From assembly GCA_033675545.1 (NCBI GenBank), contig JAWDGP010001105.1, positions 982,501-1,046,500 on the forward strand: a stretch of 64,000 nucleotides of DNA, written 5' to 3'. The notes under the pieces are model-generated. The model made no database searches. It saw only the letters and a list, made by a program, of their open reading frames with translations, and was not told where the DNA came from. Position numbers and translations under genes: made by a program. Shown piece by piece: positions 48,138 through 60,530 of this stretch (the stretch's first letter is position 1; every line of letters starts with the position of its first letter). The stretch comes from Elysia crispata. Its lineage: Eukaryota > Mollusca > Gastropoda > Plakobranchidae.

Positions 48138-49290
48138 TGCATAGGTTTGTCCTCCGCGGCTGAGTTATAGAGCGTTCGCCCTGCATGGGTTTGTCCTCTG
48201 TGGCTGAGTTATAGAGCGTTCACCCTTCATAGATTTGCCCTCTGTGGCTGAGTTATAGAGCGTTCACCCTTCATAGGTTTGTCCTCTGTGGCTGAGTTAT
48301 AGAGCGTTCACCCTTCATAGATTTGCCCTCTGTGGCTGAGTTATAGAGCGTTCACCCTTCATAGATTTGCCCTCTGTGGCTGAGTTATAGAGCGTTCACC
48401 CTTCATAGATTTGCCCTCTGTGGCTGAGTTATAGAGCGTTCACCCTTCATAGGTTTGTCCTCTGTGGCTGAGTTATAGAGCGTTCGCCCTGCATAAGTTT
48501 GTCCTCTGTGGCTGAGTTATAGAGCGTTCACCCTTCATAGGTTTGTCCTCTGTGGCTGAGTTATAGAGCGTTCACCCTTCATAGGTTTGTCCTCTGTGGC
48601 TGAGTTATAGAGCGTTCGCCCTGCATAAGTTTGTCCTCTGTGGCTGAGTTATAGAGCGTTCACCCTTCATAGGTTTGTCCTCTGTGGCTGAGTTATAGAG
48701 CGTTCGCCCTGCATAAGTTTGTCCTCTGTGGCTGAGTTATAGAGCGTTCACTCTTCATAGGTTTGTCCTCCGTGGCTGAGTTATAGAGCGTTCACTCTTC
48801 ATAGGTTTGTCCTCCGTGGTTGAGTTATAGAGCGTTCGCCCTGCATAAGTTTTTCCTCTGTGGCTGAGTTATAGAGCGTTCGCCCTGCATAGGTTTGTCC
48901 TTTGTGGATGACTTACAGAGCTTTCGCCCTGCATAGGTTTGTCCTCAGTGGCCGAGTTATAGAGCTTTTGCCCTGCAAGGTTTGTCCTCTAAGACTGAGT
49001 CAACGTTTGCCCTTCATTGATTTGTTTACTGTGGATGAGTTATAGAGCGTTCGCCCCGCATAGATTTGTCCCCTATGCCTGAGTATTGAGGATTGCCTAT
49101 ATAGCCGAATTATAGAGCGTGCGTTCTGCATAGGTTTGTCCTCTATGCCTGAGTATTGAGGATTGCCTATAAAGCCGAGTTATAGAGCGCTCGCCCCGCA
49201 TAGGTTTGTCCTCTATGCCTGAGAATTGAGGATTGCCTATATAGCCGAGTTATAGAGCGTGCGTTCTGCATAGGTTTGTCCTCTGGCTCA
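48138..49290 (+). repeat. 44-bp minisatellite with tRNA-like monomer
   Basis: About 26 tandem units have a 44-bp period (TTGYCCTCTG at 48191 and 48235). The consensus contains TGGCTGAGTTATAGAGCG, then TTCGCCCTGCATAG or TTCACCCTTCATAG. The phrase matches the layout of a tRNA 5' half: A-box TGGCTNAGT, D-arm end AGAGCG, and an anticodon-loop-like CTGCAT. From about 49020 the unit changes to 70 bp by gaining CTGAGTATTGAGGATTGCC. Units decay further to about 49455, and a B-box-like GAGGGTTCCAATCG lies at 49486-49499. I infer amplification of a SINE head. Confidence 0.9.
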
Positions 49291-50749
49291 GCCATAGATC
49301 GTTTGCCTTTCTGCGACTTAACTCTGAACTGAGTTATAGAGCGTTTACATTTTCAAACACTAGCATGTGGCTGATTCAAAGAGCGATCGCTCTGCACACT
49401 TGCCTACAACTGGTTCATAGAGCGTTTGCAATGCACAACCCGACTGTTTGTAGAGCTTTTTTCTAACATACTTATACTCACTGCCGAGGGTTCCAATCGT
49501 GTCGCCATCATCTGATAAATTCTCCTTTTTTTTTGTCCCGTGTGCGTGGATTTGTTTCTGGTTCACAACGACCTTAGGCGATATAATAGTAAACTGATTA
49601 ACGGAATGAGACTAGCGCATCATTCGTTATGACCTCCAGTCAATGATTTTGTTCTTTTAAATCTCTTCAGGGCATATTATAAATATTAGTTTCTAGCCCG
49701 TGCAGAAGAACTGCTTACATGGATGGACCTATATCACGTTAATAATATACAAACGGTTTTTAGGTCTGCGCTCAAGAGAAGCTTTCTCCTCACCTATTTC
49801 CAAACAAACTAAGAAATGTTGAATCTTTGTTAACACTGTCTTGGCTTAATATATACATTAAAATCTGCTGCAAGGAAAGCCTTACATTTGGTATTGTAAA
49901 AGCTACGACTGGCTCTCATGGATGAAAATTTATATCTGCGTCAATGCGACATAGAAGAGATGTTGAGGAAGCCAAACCTAGGCCAAGGCCGTATTCTAAT
50001 GTCGCAGCTTCCACTTGCCGTTTTCCGATGACGCACAAGGCTGTCCTCATTTCGAGCATTCATCCATTTTTCATGCGGGCTCCCTTGGACCCTTTAACCT
50101 ACTCAGTGTGGAGGCGTGTTCATTTCCATAAGAGACCTTAAACCCAAGCTGGACGATAAAGCTGTTGGAACACTGCAACACAAACTTTAGACTCTGAAGT
50201 TGGTCGGTACTGAGTACTCACCTTATCTCCGTTTTAATTTGCTGATACGGTGATTCAATAACATTCGATCATTTGCTGTTCTAATTTCTGGTCCAAGGAA
50301 ATTCTGTCTCCTTCGGTTTTAGGAAAATCTAGGTAGTTCAAAGCATGATTCAAACTCCACAGAATTTGATATTAGTGTCAACATTGGTAAGAGGCATGTT
50401 ATGAAAACATGTGCTTCACATCAGTTGTACATTTTTCGAAAATTTGTTTACACTTAAAATAAAATACCCGTTTCAAATCTGAAACTTAACTTTTTTATAA
50501 TAGGGGACTGGTAGCGGAAGAAAAGAAATACCACTGTACATGGTAACTAAAGATTAACATGAGTTGGTGGGGAGAAGCTAGTAAAAACAATTATGGCTGA
50601 AGTACTCGATCGATTCCACATTGTCCTAGTTTGGGGCTCACAATTCGGCTCTCACTGTCACTTTGTTCTATCTTAAGTTTTCTTTATCTACCGATTTGAA
50701 TTTGAAGTTTTAGAAGGCGAGCGGTGTTCAGTTTTAGAGGGCCGAGGGA
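49291..50749. other. Decayed array edge then noncoding DNA
   Basis: Decayed copies (AGAGCG-type phrases) persist to about 49455, followed by the B-box-like site at 49486-49499. The remainder is unremarkable AT-rich DNA. The 65-codon frame 49944-50141 has no motif. Confidence 0.45.
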
Positions 50750-50750
50750 C

Positions 50751-50931
50751 ATAGATAGATAGAGAGAGAGTGACAGAGAGGGAGAGAGAGAGGGGGAGAG
50801 AGATAGATAGAGAGAAGAGAGAGAGATAGATAAATAGAGAGAGGGGGAGAGATAGAAAGAGAAAGAGGGAGGGGAGAGATTGAGACAGACTGACATACAG
50901 AGAGACAGACAAACAGACCGAGACAAACAGT
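50751..50931. repeat. Degenerate (GA)n/(GATA)n/(GACA)n tract
   Basis: GATA units open the tract, GA mixed with GGG and GATA follows, and GACAGAC-type units close it. Confidence 0.93.
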
Positions 50932-51119
50932 GACAACTACGGAAAAGGTAAGATCGTTGAGGGTGGGGAAATACAAGCGAAATAAGACTGTCATTTGTCT
51001 AAACGACAATGCTGACCGTTTTCTCCCTGTGAACTCAGCAGATGTCCAGATTTCTGGCTGCTTCACTGAAGACCGACCCTGACTAAAGCTATGATGAAAG
51101 CTTCAGTGATTGAATGCTT

Positions 51120-51245
<126 letters not shown>

Positions 51246-51436
51246 ATCTTTCTTGGTTTGTCTAAGTTACTTTGTCCGTTTCACCGAAGGAAGTTTCATG
51301 CACGTCATTTTTTGCATTCCCTACCAAATTACACATCTCTCTTACCCTTGTTTGTTCAACTGGCACCCCCGCCCCCTTTCCCCATCTGTCTTTCTTTCTT
51401 TCCTCTATGACCTCCCTCCATCTCACCCTCTTTCTC

Positions 51437-51440
<4 letters not shown>

Positions 51441-51518
<78 letters not shown>
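51441..51518. repeat. (CT)n microsatellite
   Basis: A perfect CT run of about 78 bp, 198 bp to the right of the previous one in the same orientation. Confidence 0.97.
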
Positions 51519-51521
<3 letters not shown>

Positions 51522-51763
51522 TATGATTTGCAAACTGATGCAATAAATAATGTGAGGCAGAGGTGACACAATGCGCAAAACCGAATTTAGAGACTTTTAG
51601 TGCGTTTTTGGCCCAAAAGCAAACTCTGTGTTTTTATCAAGTTTTAGATCTAGCTTTTCCTTTGTCAGTTATTAGCTTAATAGACATTGGACAACCTTGC
51701 AGGAAAAAAATCAGGTTCGCTGCTTCTTTGTCAAATCTTTTATGCGATAGAGTGTAGTAGAAT

Positions 51764-51822
51764 TACTGCTACTGCTACTGCTACTGCTACTGCTACTGCT
51801 ACTGCTACTGCTACTGCTACTG

Positions 51823-51900
<78 letters not shown>

Positions 51901-51901
51901 A
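51764..51901. repeat. (TACTGC)10-(TAC)n compound repeat
   Basis: Ten hexanucleotide TACTGC units (51764-51823) switch cleanly to about 26 TAC units (51824-51901). The Thr/Ala-Thr frame on plus and the poly-Ser frame on minus are translations of the repeat. Confidence 0.97.
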
Positions 51902-52289
51902 TTCTACATCTCATACTGCTACTCTTCTGGTACTGATGCTGATAGATTCTGGTCAAAATGTTTTGGAAAGCCATTACGATGGTGATGATGTGCAATTTTT
52001 TTTTCGGCTTAAACAACAACAAGTGAACGTGATTTGATTATTGTACCACATGTTTTTAAGTTAAGAGGCGTTATTTTGAAATTAGAAATAATCATTTCGC
52101 CTTTGAAGCGGAGCACAACATGGCTCTACGTACGTGCGAAACTCAACATAGCAGTGTAATCTGCTCTTAGGGGGGCCATAAACGACCGTCGCTCACATAC
52201 GGTTTACTGCGTTGTTACATCGCCGGATCCGCGGGACAACTGGGCTTGTTTCCAAAGTCACTCAAAGGCTGCTCTATCATATGACAGTG
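51902..52289. other. Noncoding DNA, no gene seen
   Basis: No feature apart from a slightly GC-richer part at 52150-52260. Confidence 0.45.
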
Positions 52290-52385
52290 CTCGATGGTTT
52301 AGCAGTCGGTCACCTGATCTCACTGGAACCTGCTAGTGGATATTAAAGTGAAAATATTGGTGACATGTCGGGATCGAATACGCAC
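52290..52385 (+). mobile_element. Possible tRNA-derived SINE relic
   Basis: ATGGTTTAGCAGTCGG (about 52294-52309) resembles an A-box/D-arm, and GGATCGAATAC (52371-52381) resembles a B-box. The gap of about 62 bases between them is longer than in a standard tRNA, so this is tentative. Confidence 0.3.
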
Positions 52386-52998
52386 TTATATTACATTCTA
52401 GATATTCGATAATGTAAACAGTTTCCTTCACAAAATGGTATGTGGTAGGCTATAGATATTCGCCTCAATACAAAACATCTTACAAGGCATTGACAAAGGA
52501 CATTTCTATACTTCGTGAAATGACCACTGCAATGCGCGATAGCATAAAAAAGAGTTCATCAATTTAATAGAGACTTTAGATCTTAAATCATGGATTGTAA
52601 TCTTCACAACGAAACTCATTGGTTGTACGGAGAGCGACAAACAGGCACAGCATGAATTAAAAAATAAACCTTCAAATCTCATATTAACCTTAGAACATAA
52701 TAGGTCCCATTATCCGTAAATATAGACTATACTAATGATAATAAAGAGCATTGCTTTATTAATATATGCCATCCATTAAACATACAGAGAACAGACGTGC
52801 AAAGAATATACGAAACCGCTTTCAAACCTTTATAACTTCAAGACCAAACATAGTTTTATAAGCCGTCAAAATTTCAAATACATATCCAAGGCCAAAATAG
52901 TGTTTGTTCCAAAAGTACCACAGATATATTGTTTTGTTACATGGTTGGAACAGGCTTGTTATCTGACTGCATTTTTTCGTTCAAATTATACTATTATA
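52386..52998. other. Noncoding DNA, no gene seen
   Basis: AT-rich with no feature. Confidence 0.5.
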
Positions 52999-53124
<126 letters not shown>

Positions 53125-54522
53125 AAAATATAATATAATATAACATGAATTTTACGAGCCGATTCCTTGAAAGTGACCAGCGCACTATGTGAGAAATTCT
53201 ATGACACACCATACTCCGCAGAGCTTGCCCCCCACTGGGATTCTTGTCCCCTCTCCTTGCCGGCCACGGTAACGCCCAGCTTTATTGCTTGGAAGACTAG
53301 GACACAGTTATCTCGGGAAACAATGAAATACGATCTAAGCTGGGCAACTCTGGTTTTATTTCATATTTCCCTGCTTGCAATATTAAAGGCAATTTTGTTC
53401 TTTTCGCTTTCAAGTTATGATTTGCCTTAGGCAATGCCAAACTTTGACATCCGCCTGTTTTTTTTGTTTTTTCTGTTTTTTTGCTGTTGTTTTTTTTTTT
53501 TTTTTTGCTTTGTCACAATGAAAATACATGTATTTAATATCAGATCATTGATTCTTATCTCTTCAAACTTTGGCAATTCAGTATTCATGTCTCAAATAAC
53601 AACACAAACAATGATTGAGCAGTTCATAGTCAAAAGGACGTATGCCACGTTAGAATGTTTTGTTGGCGAGTGCTAGATCATGTTTTGAAGAAGAAGAAGA
53701 AGAAGTGAAAGATACGTCTAAAACGATTTAAACAAAAGTAGTGAACAATGAAGGAACAAACGGTGGGTGACAATTTTAAAAGTAATAGTTACAATATCAG
53801 AGTATAAAACTGTCTATTCGATTTAGCAGATGCTTCATATTTGCTGAAGGCGCAAAGCTGTCCTTTGGTTTCTTTATATGACTGCTCACGTGATTGCAGT
53901 GTCGAGGCTTGATTTGAAATATGCTGGGTCTTGATAAGATCATCATGGTTGTCATAAGCTGTTATCGGAAAACTCCAGCTGACAATGGACTCCATCCATA
54001 CAATGCTATCTCTGTCTCATAGAGAAACCCAGATGTCCCTGTCAATCAAAAAGACTCGTGTCAGATTCATTGAACTGTTGAAAGTGCGCTGTGTGGTATT
54101 TTTAGAGAGCTTGAGGCAACCTTTTTTTTCAAAATCCTTCCAAAACGGGGTTTGAAGTTTTTATTTCTTAAGGCCCTTAAATGAAATAAAACAGCTCCTA
54201 AAAGGCACCGCATGAGGGGAACAGCTAGTGTAGATTTTTTAACGATCAACACAGCAAGGGTTAAAGAGAGGGTAATTGAGATTTGGAAAATGGTTGGGAG
54301 GGATCGAAAAAAAAAAAAACCCAAAAGATTTATGAAAACGATTTTTTTTTAAAAATGAAAAAAATGAGAAGGCTTTAGTAGAAAAATTGGGCAAAACGTA
54401 GGGTTAAGGAAAAAAGATAAAGAAAAAAGATACGAGGAAGATAGAGAAAAAAAATATGGACTGAGGTGGAGAAGCTCAGCAAACTTACTGATAGTTAGGT
54501 ATGTGTACATATGTATTTAAAC

Positions 54523-54523
<1 letters not shown>
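53125..54523. other. Noncoding DNA, no gene called
   Basis: The 87-codon plus frame 53167-53430 has a hydrophobic end but no domain. T runs lie at 53457-53506, with a short GAA run at 53687-53705. Part of this may be intron or upstream sequence of the membrane-protein gene. Confidence 0.4.

Positions 54524-54567
<44 letters not shown>
54524..54567. repeat. (TA)n microsatellite
   Basis: An alternating TA run of about 44 bp ending about 105 bp left of the first recognised exon. Confidence 0.96.
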
Positions 54568-54581
<14 letters not shown>

Positions 54582-54673
54582 GTGTGTGTATCATTATATA
54601 CAAGCATCGCCATCTCTCTTTCACTGAGTACCACCTTGACCCCTCCCCCTTCCCGTCCCCTGTCTCCCCCCAG

Positions 54674-54813
54674 ACTGGAGAGAGCCGTGCCTCCGTGTCG
54701 TCATGGGTCACCTCCTTAGTGTTCCTGGCCGGCGTCATCAGCGGTTTGGTCATAGTGGTCACCTTCATCATAGTGTGTAAGCTGTGTCAGTATCGACCCA
54801 AGTCCCCCAACAG
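54674..54813 (+). CDS. Transmembrane exon of a type I membrane protein
   Basis: A 140-bp internal exon. The acceptor CCCCCCAG ends at 54673 after a strong pyrimidine tract, and the donor is CAG|GTGAGC at 54814. The frame enters at phase 0 and leaves with two bases of a codon. It reads TGESRASVSSWVTS, then a hydrophobic helix of about 25 residues (LVFLAGVISGLVIVVTFIIV) containing a GVISG (GxxxG) motif that can support helix pairing, then CKLCQYRPKSPN. The two cysteines at the inner face are possible palmitoylation sites. Basic residues after the helix put the C-terminus in the cytoplasm. The family is unknown; a receptor or adhesion molecule is the reasonable inference. The 5' ectodomain exons are not identified. 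Confidence 0.8.
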
Positions 54814-55964
54814 GTGAGCCCATGCCTACGTTAAGACTCAATATACCACTGCAGTTTTATGTCTGATATATGTTGCAAAGAGCATACGGACTAAGAACCA
54901 TTAATCTCCTTGATTCGAAGTTAGAATCTTATTAATCTGGCGTCGCCATTATTTAGTTTACAGAATTGAGAGATGCCTGTCTGACCATATGTTTCTCTAA
55001 TCTACCGTAATAGACTGGCTTTCTTATGAACAGAGCTCTATGGTCTCATGTAGTTTTTACTCTTAATTCACAACGTCTCAGTAAAACATTGCCTTCGGCT
55101 TGTAATCAGCGCCGTCGGCCGACATCCTTGCTATTAAGCGATCCTCTTTGGGCGTCTCTCTCAAATCAATATTTGTAAATACAACACGGAAATGCAGTGA
55201 AGTAATAGGTTCTAAGAAACTGAAGAACTTTTCTTTATCACAACCGTTTTTATTAATCAAATTCTAAAGATTTTGTTCACGTATTACTTTGAATCTGATT
55301 GTGTATATGTAATTTTTAATTTGTTTTCTCTCTAGAGTCGTATTAAATTTCTTTGAACAACAGCTCTGCTATTGTGTATCCTGCTTAAATTTTACCTAAA
55401 CACGTTATATTTGATCTCAACTGGATAAAAAATAAGTTAAAACTTCAGTTTTTATATTTTTTGTTCCTGAAAAAAAAAAAAAAAGAACAACAACATAAAG
55501 TAAAAAAAAAATCCCCGGAAAAAAAACAACCCATGATATCTAAACGAGGACTATGGTTAATTTTTGCTTGACGTCAAATATAGATATCAATCTAGCAAAA
55601 AAAAAAATTCAGTGGATGTTTTTTCCGATCAGTCAAGGCATAAAATATCCGTTACATTGCATCACGTAGCTCTGCACAGACTTTCCTATTTTCCTAGCTT
55701 TCCGTATGGAAATTATATCGGATTACACGATTTCAGGTCATGATTGCATGATATTAAAGCTAGAAACGAAAATTTTAAATCGAAAATCACAGTGAATACA
55801 AGAATAAATTCATAGACCAATAGATAAAAACATATAGAATGATTGAGATGAGCTGATTAATAAGATAACATAGGATTAGACAAATTTCACGGTACTGCGC
55901 CAGGAGGACAATTCGTATCGGATTGGCATAATTTCAATTATAGTCACAACAATCTCTGCTTCTA

Positions 55965-55970
<6 letters not shown>

Positions 55971-56039
<69 letters not shown>

Positions 56040-56050
56040 ATCTATCTATC
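55971..56050. repeat. (CT)n-(CA)n-(TATC)n compound repeat
   Basis: CT (55971-56012), CA (56012-56036), then a few CTAT units to 56050. Confidence 0.95.
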
Positions 56051-56247
56051 CAAGAATCATGTAAGATAGAGATCAAAACGTATTTACATTTTAATAACTA
56101 CAATGTTACAATAACACTTGTTCCCGGTATACAAGTAAATGATATTTGGCACAATCATTTCACTCACATGATGCATGTCACTAACTGATCCAATTTTCAA
56201 AAACAATGAAGAGGGAATCATATTTAAATACATAGATCTAAAAAATG

Positions 56248-56248
56248 C

Positions 56249-56302
<54 letters not shown>
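56248..56302. repeat. (TA)n microsatellite
   Basis: About 55 bp of TA with one GTA interruption near 56261. Confidence 0.95.
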
Positions 56303-56313
<11 letters not shown>

Positions 56314-58548
56314 TAGTTCTTTAGATAGAACTATTGAGCGATAGATATAAAAAAAACAACTATCACAAAAATAGAGTAATGGTAAACACATTTAAGATTA
56401 GATTGAGAGAGAAAGGCGAATTATTAAAAAGGAAGATCAATAGATAGAAAGCAAGAAGGATAAATGAATAGATAGGAAGAAAGATAGTTTTACAGATGGA
56501 TGTAAAGAGAGAGACTGAGATCGAGGGATAGATGAGTAGATAAAGAGATAAATCTATCGATAGAGAAACAGTTAGATAAATAGATCATTAGTTAAACAGC
56601 CGAGCTGTGAAGGAATCACCCTTCACTCTGTGGAAACTCTCATACTCGGGAACAAAAATTGTCGTCGTCAGATGATTACGGCTATTATTATTTTTTTTTT
56701 TTTCATTTTTTTACATTTTTTTTTTAGTAACTGCTCAACTAATTTTATTTTTTTGTTTACAATGCGCTTAAATTCTTTGCAAGAATATCATGAAAGGCTT
56801 TTGGTTAGACAGGATCATTCAAAACCCCCAAAAAATGAGAAAGTTCTGCGTAGTGTGTCTTCGTCAAGCGATGCTCTCTCCTTCTCCTATCTTTTCATTC
56901 TCCCTCTTGGGCATGCTCGTAACCAATGGATGGTCTGCCTAATTTCTTGTCAACGTTAAAAATAAAAATAATTATGTGTTCCGTTTATTTAATAGGTTGC
57001 GAATTGGCTACAAACCACACCCCCCCCCCCCCCTTTTTTTTTTTTCCCATTTCTTTTTTTTTTTTTGGTTTTGTTTCCGATTTTTTATAATAAAGGGAAG
57101 ACATATTTCACTTATTGAGTGTTCACCTTTTGTTGCATTTTTTGCCTCAAAACATCTGTACACTTATCAACTTGATTGCAACAATAGTTTTAGATATTAA
57201 GCCAATCCTCAATTTCCACGCCACACAAATAATAAAGCGAAGAAAAACCGAGAAATTAGGCTGAAAGAACTACGCCTTTTCGCTTGCTCTTTTCTCGCGA
57301 CCTCCTGGACTTCATCAAAATTTGATTTCTTCCTGCCTCCATGGTCCACGCCAAGTTTCATAAGATTCCGATTTGACAGAATGAATAATTCATTTGAGCT
57401 TCATTTGCCTAATATTGCTTTTGTCTAGATCGCTTCCATCTCAAGCTCTAAGTCTGATGACGGAGAAGTTCTTTTTTTTTCTCTCTTTTGCTTAGCATTG
57501 GATAGAACAAAACAAACAAAACAACGACAAGGTCTTTCGTAATCTCAATAATTTTAAGTCGACTCTTCCCTCTCTCATAATAAGCAAATGTGTAGCTAGG
57601 TAGACCTAATAAAAAAAACAATCTGTGTCAGAAAAGGTAGGAATTTTTATTTGTTTGTGTTCATTTCTGAGTAATTTTTTTTTTCAGGATTGGATGAGAA
57701 GTTAATCGAATATTAAGCCGTCCGCAAATTTCACGTCAGTAGAAATGGATTGGTATCCGCCTTGTCTAATTTACCAAAGGAAATCTTTTTCTTATAACAC
57801 ACTAAAGTCAGTAAACTGTTCTTGTTGTTTTACCCTTGTCCAATCATATGACCTTTTCAACCTATTAGGTAGACATTAAAAAAAAAGAAGCCAGGTAACA
57901 AAAGACACACTTATGTAAACGATCAGGGTATTTTTGTGGTGTAATTTCAGATGTTATAAACTATAACAGACTGAGGTATAGCTGGTCGGATGTTATGTTT
58001 TCTAAATGTTTGGGACAAAATAACAACGCTTTAGTTGTTGTTCAAATACCATAATTATGATTGAGACGAGATAAATGTCTAGCCCAGGCCAGACAAATGG
58101 TGCTGACATTCACATTAAATGATTATTTCATTTAGAATTCTTTTTATCCCTCACATTTGTTACTGTCATGTCGAGAGTTATTTCACAGAATAACAGACTC
58201 GATATTCAGGTAGAGACTGTCTGCAGTGTGTTTTGATCATTCTAGAACTTAATATGTGCATGGTCTGAGGTTTTTAGATTTTCTATATCCAGCAAAGCTT
58301 GCAACGGTTCATTTGCAAGGGAAAAGCAGCTCGAAAAATAGTTTTTTCAAAACAGCTCAGTGATCTTTTCCCCCGTCTTTTTTTTAATAAAGTGGAATGC
58401 GTCACTACCAGGAAGCCAATCAATATTTTATTTCCTTATCTGAGCTGATAATCGTTCTTTTGTTCGGTGGAACATTCTTAGCGTTATTTGATATTATTCT
58501 ATATAGGTCGTTGCCTTTGGATCTGTAATTAAATTTCTGTAGAGTGCA

Positions 58549-58695
<147 letters not shown>

Positions 58696-59933
58696 TTAGC
58701 TTATTCTGCCATCACTTTTATTTCCCCTTCGTTTTATCAAGTTACAGATCCATGCACTCATTCGCCACAATCTCTAATAACCGATTCTTTTAAACGTTTT
58801 ATAATAAAAATGCTCACACGAAATCCATTTATCTAACTTCGTATTCAAGTACAGTATGTTATGACCCAGGCGTGTCATGAAACGCTGTGAGGGAAAGTCA
58901 GTCTAGCTATAACGTAATGCCATAACACCTACGCAACACACATTCAGTCATTAAGAATCGCCATTTCTCGCCGAGTATTAAGACATTGCGAAATGTGTCC
59001 AGATCGGCCGCTAATGATGGGCCAGACTCAGCATAATGAGACTGTAAGGGTCATGTCTACTGTGGCCATCAAAGATGTTTTTCGGTTCCCCTTCGTTCAG
59101 CGTCATAACCTAATATGGCTACCATCAACAGATGTAACCTGAGATAGCAATGGAGTTTTGCTTGTCTAGTTTCTAGATCTAGCTGTTGCTTTTTTATCAT
59201 TGTTATAAAGAAAAACACAGTGATAACAAAACATGCCTGCGGAGGTCGAGTTTACAGGTGAAATATAGGATTGCAGAAAGAACTTTACTGTTATGGTTAA
59301 AGATCGGCAAAAAAGTGGATGAAGACAGCTCAAAATTAAAATGCAGTGAGCAACCCAGTAACTCGTTTGTTCTTTCGCTGATCTCTTGTACTTTCTTATG
59401 CTCTATTTTGCTCATTTTTTATCTCGCTCTACCGTGTCTTTCATTTCTAACTGTATCTTTGCTCTCGTGACTTCGTAGGCTGTTGCTTGGGCACTTCCGG
59501 CTCATGTGTGTGGAGATGGACTCTCTTCATGCGTGCCCGGAAAACGATAAATATACTTCTTGTTTTTTTTTTTTAATCCATCTATCCGCAAATTGATCTC
59601 CTGATCATTACATGAGATTATTCTGAAAGTAAAAAATAATATCAATATAAAAATGTTAGAATAATAGTTGGATTTTTTTTTGTTATTTTTTGTTGTTATT
59701 TTTATTTAATAAGATGAGATGGATCACACCAAACGATATTTTTACTGAGATAAACTTACCTCAGTCTAAAAATTATTGCAAGTGAATTAGACACAATTAG
59801 ACTAAATGTAATCTATGAAACACGCGTGTGTCATACTCCACATGAACTAATTAACTAAAGACAAACGATAGAAAATTTGGTGTGTTGGTTGACTATAAGG
59901 TGTGTATGTGTATGTGTGTGTCTCCCCCCCCAG

Positions 59934-60095
59934 GGGCAGCGAGCGGGGCGACTCGAGGCGCAGCGAGACCCACTCGGAGCGGACACTGAGGTCCTTGCGA
60001 AGGTTTGAGACCATCACCTCGGACACGCTGACCGATCCAAGCAGCTGCACTGTGGACGAGCCTCCACTGACCCCCAAGAAACCAGATGAGTTCAG
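59934..60095 (+). CDS. Cytoplasmic-tail exon of the same gene
   Basis: A 162-bp internal exon with acceptor CCCCCCCCAG (ends 59933) and donor TTCAG|GTGAGG (60096). It enters in phase 2, joining the upstream AG with G to give Arg, and leaves in phase 2. The peptide after that Arg runs GSERGDSRRSETHSERTLRS, LRRFETITSDTLTDPSS, CTVDEPPLTPKKPDEF. It is hydrophilic, Arg/Ser/Thr/Glu-rich and lacks a globular domain, as expected for a disordered cytoplasmic tail. RRSET and DEPPLTP look like basophilic and proline-directed kinase sites. Base composition is strikingly GC-rich (GAGCGGGGCGACTCGAGGCG) against the AT-rich introns, which supports coding function. Confidence 0.82.
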
Positions 60096-60366
60096 GTGAG
60101 GTGATCTCTGCAAATTGAGTAAATGGCAAGTTAAATAATTCTTAGCAAGATAACAGCGCGGTGGGTTATGGAAAACAATATCTACTGAGATATGCAGAGA
60201 TCGTTCTGTATAATTATGTACATATTAAAAAAGGCTCCCATATCTGCATGCATTGGCGTCTCATCTTGAGCCGCTATGCCTAGAGCAGTATAGCAAGGTG
60301 TAAAAATAAAATAAAGGAAATAATCTTGCAGTGGGTAGCAAACGATTAAACAAATCACATTCTTGC

Positions 60367-60530
<164 letters not shown>

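Noticed and set aside
48138..49290. CRISPR array or cluster of tRNA genes
   Set aside because: Units are contiguous with no unique spacers, and each contains only a tRNA-like 5' half with no T-arm or acceptor stem, so they cannot be functional tRNAs.
54517..54771. Minus-strand frame of 84 codons over the transmembrane exon
   Set aside because: It is the antisense shadow of the plus exon plus the TA repeat; the plus strand has the splice sites and the helix.
59847..60129. Two minus frames over the exon at 59934-60095
   Set aside because: Shadows of the GC-rich plus exon; the splice signals and phase continuity are on the plus strand.
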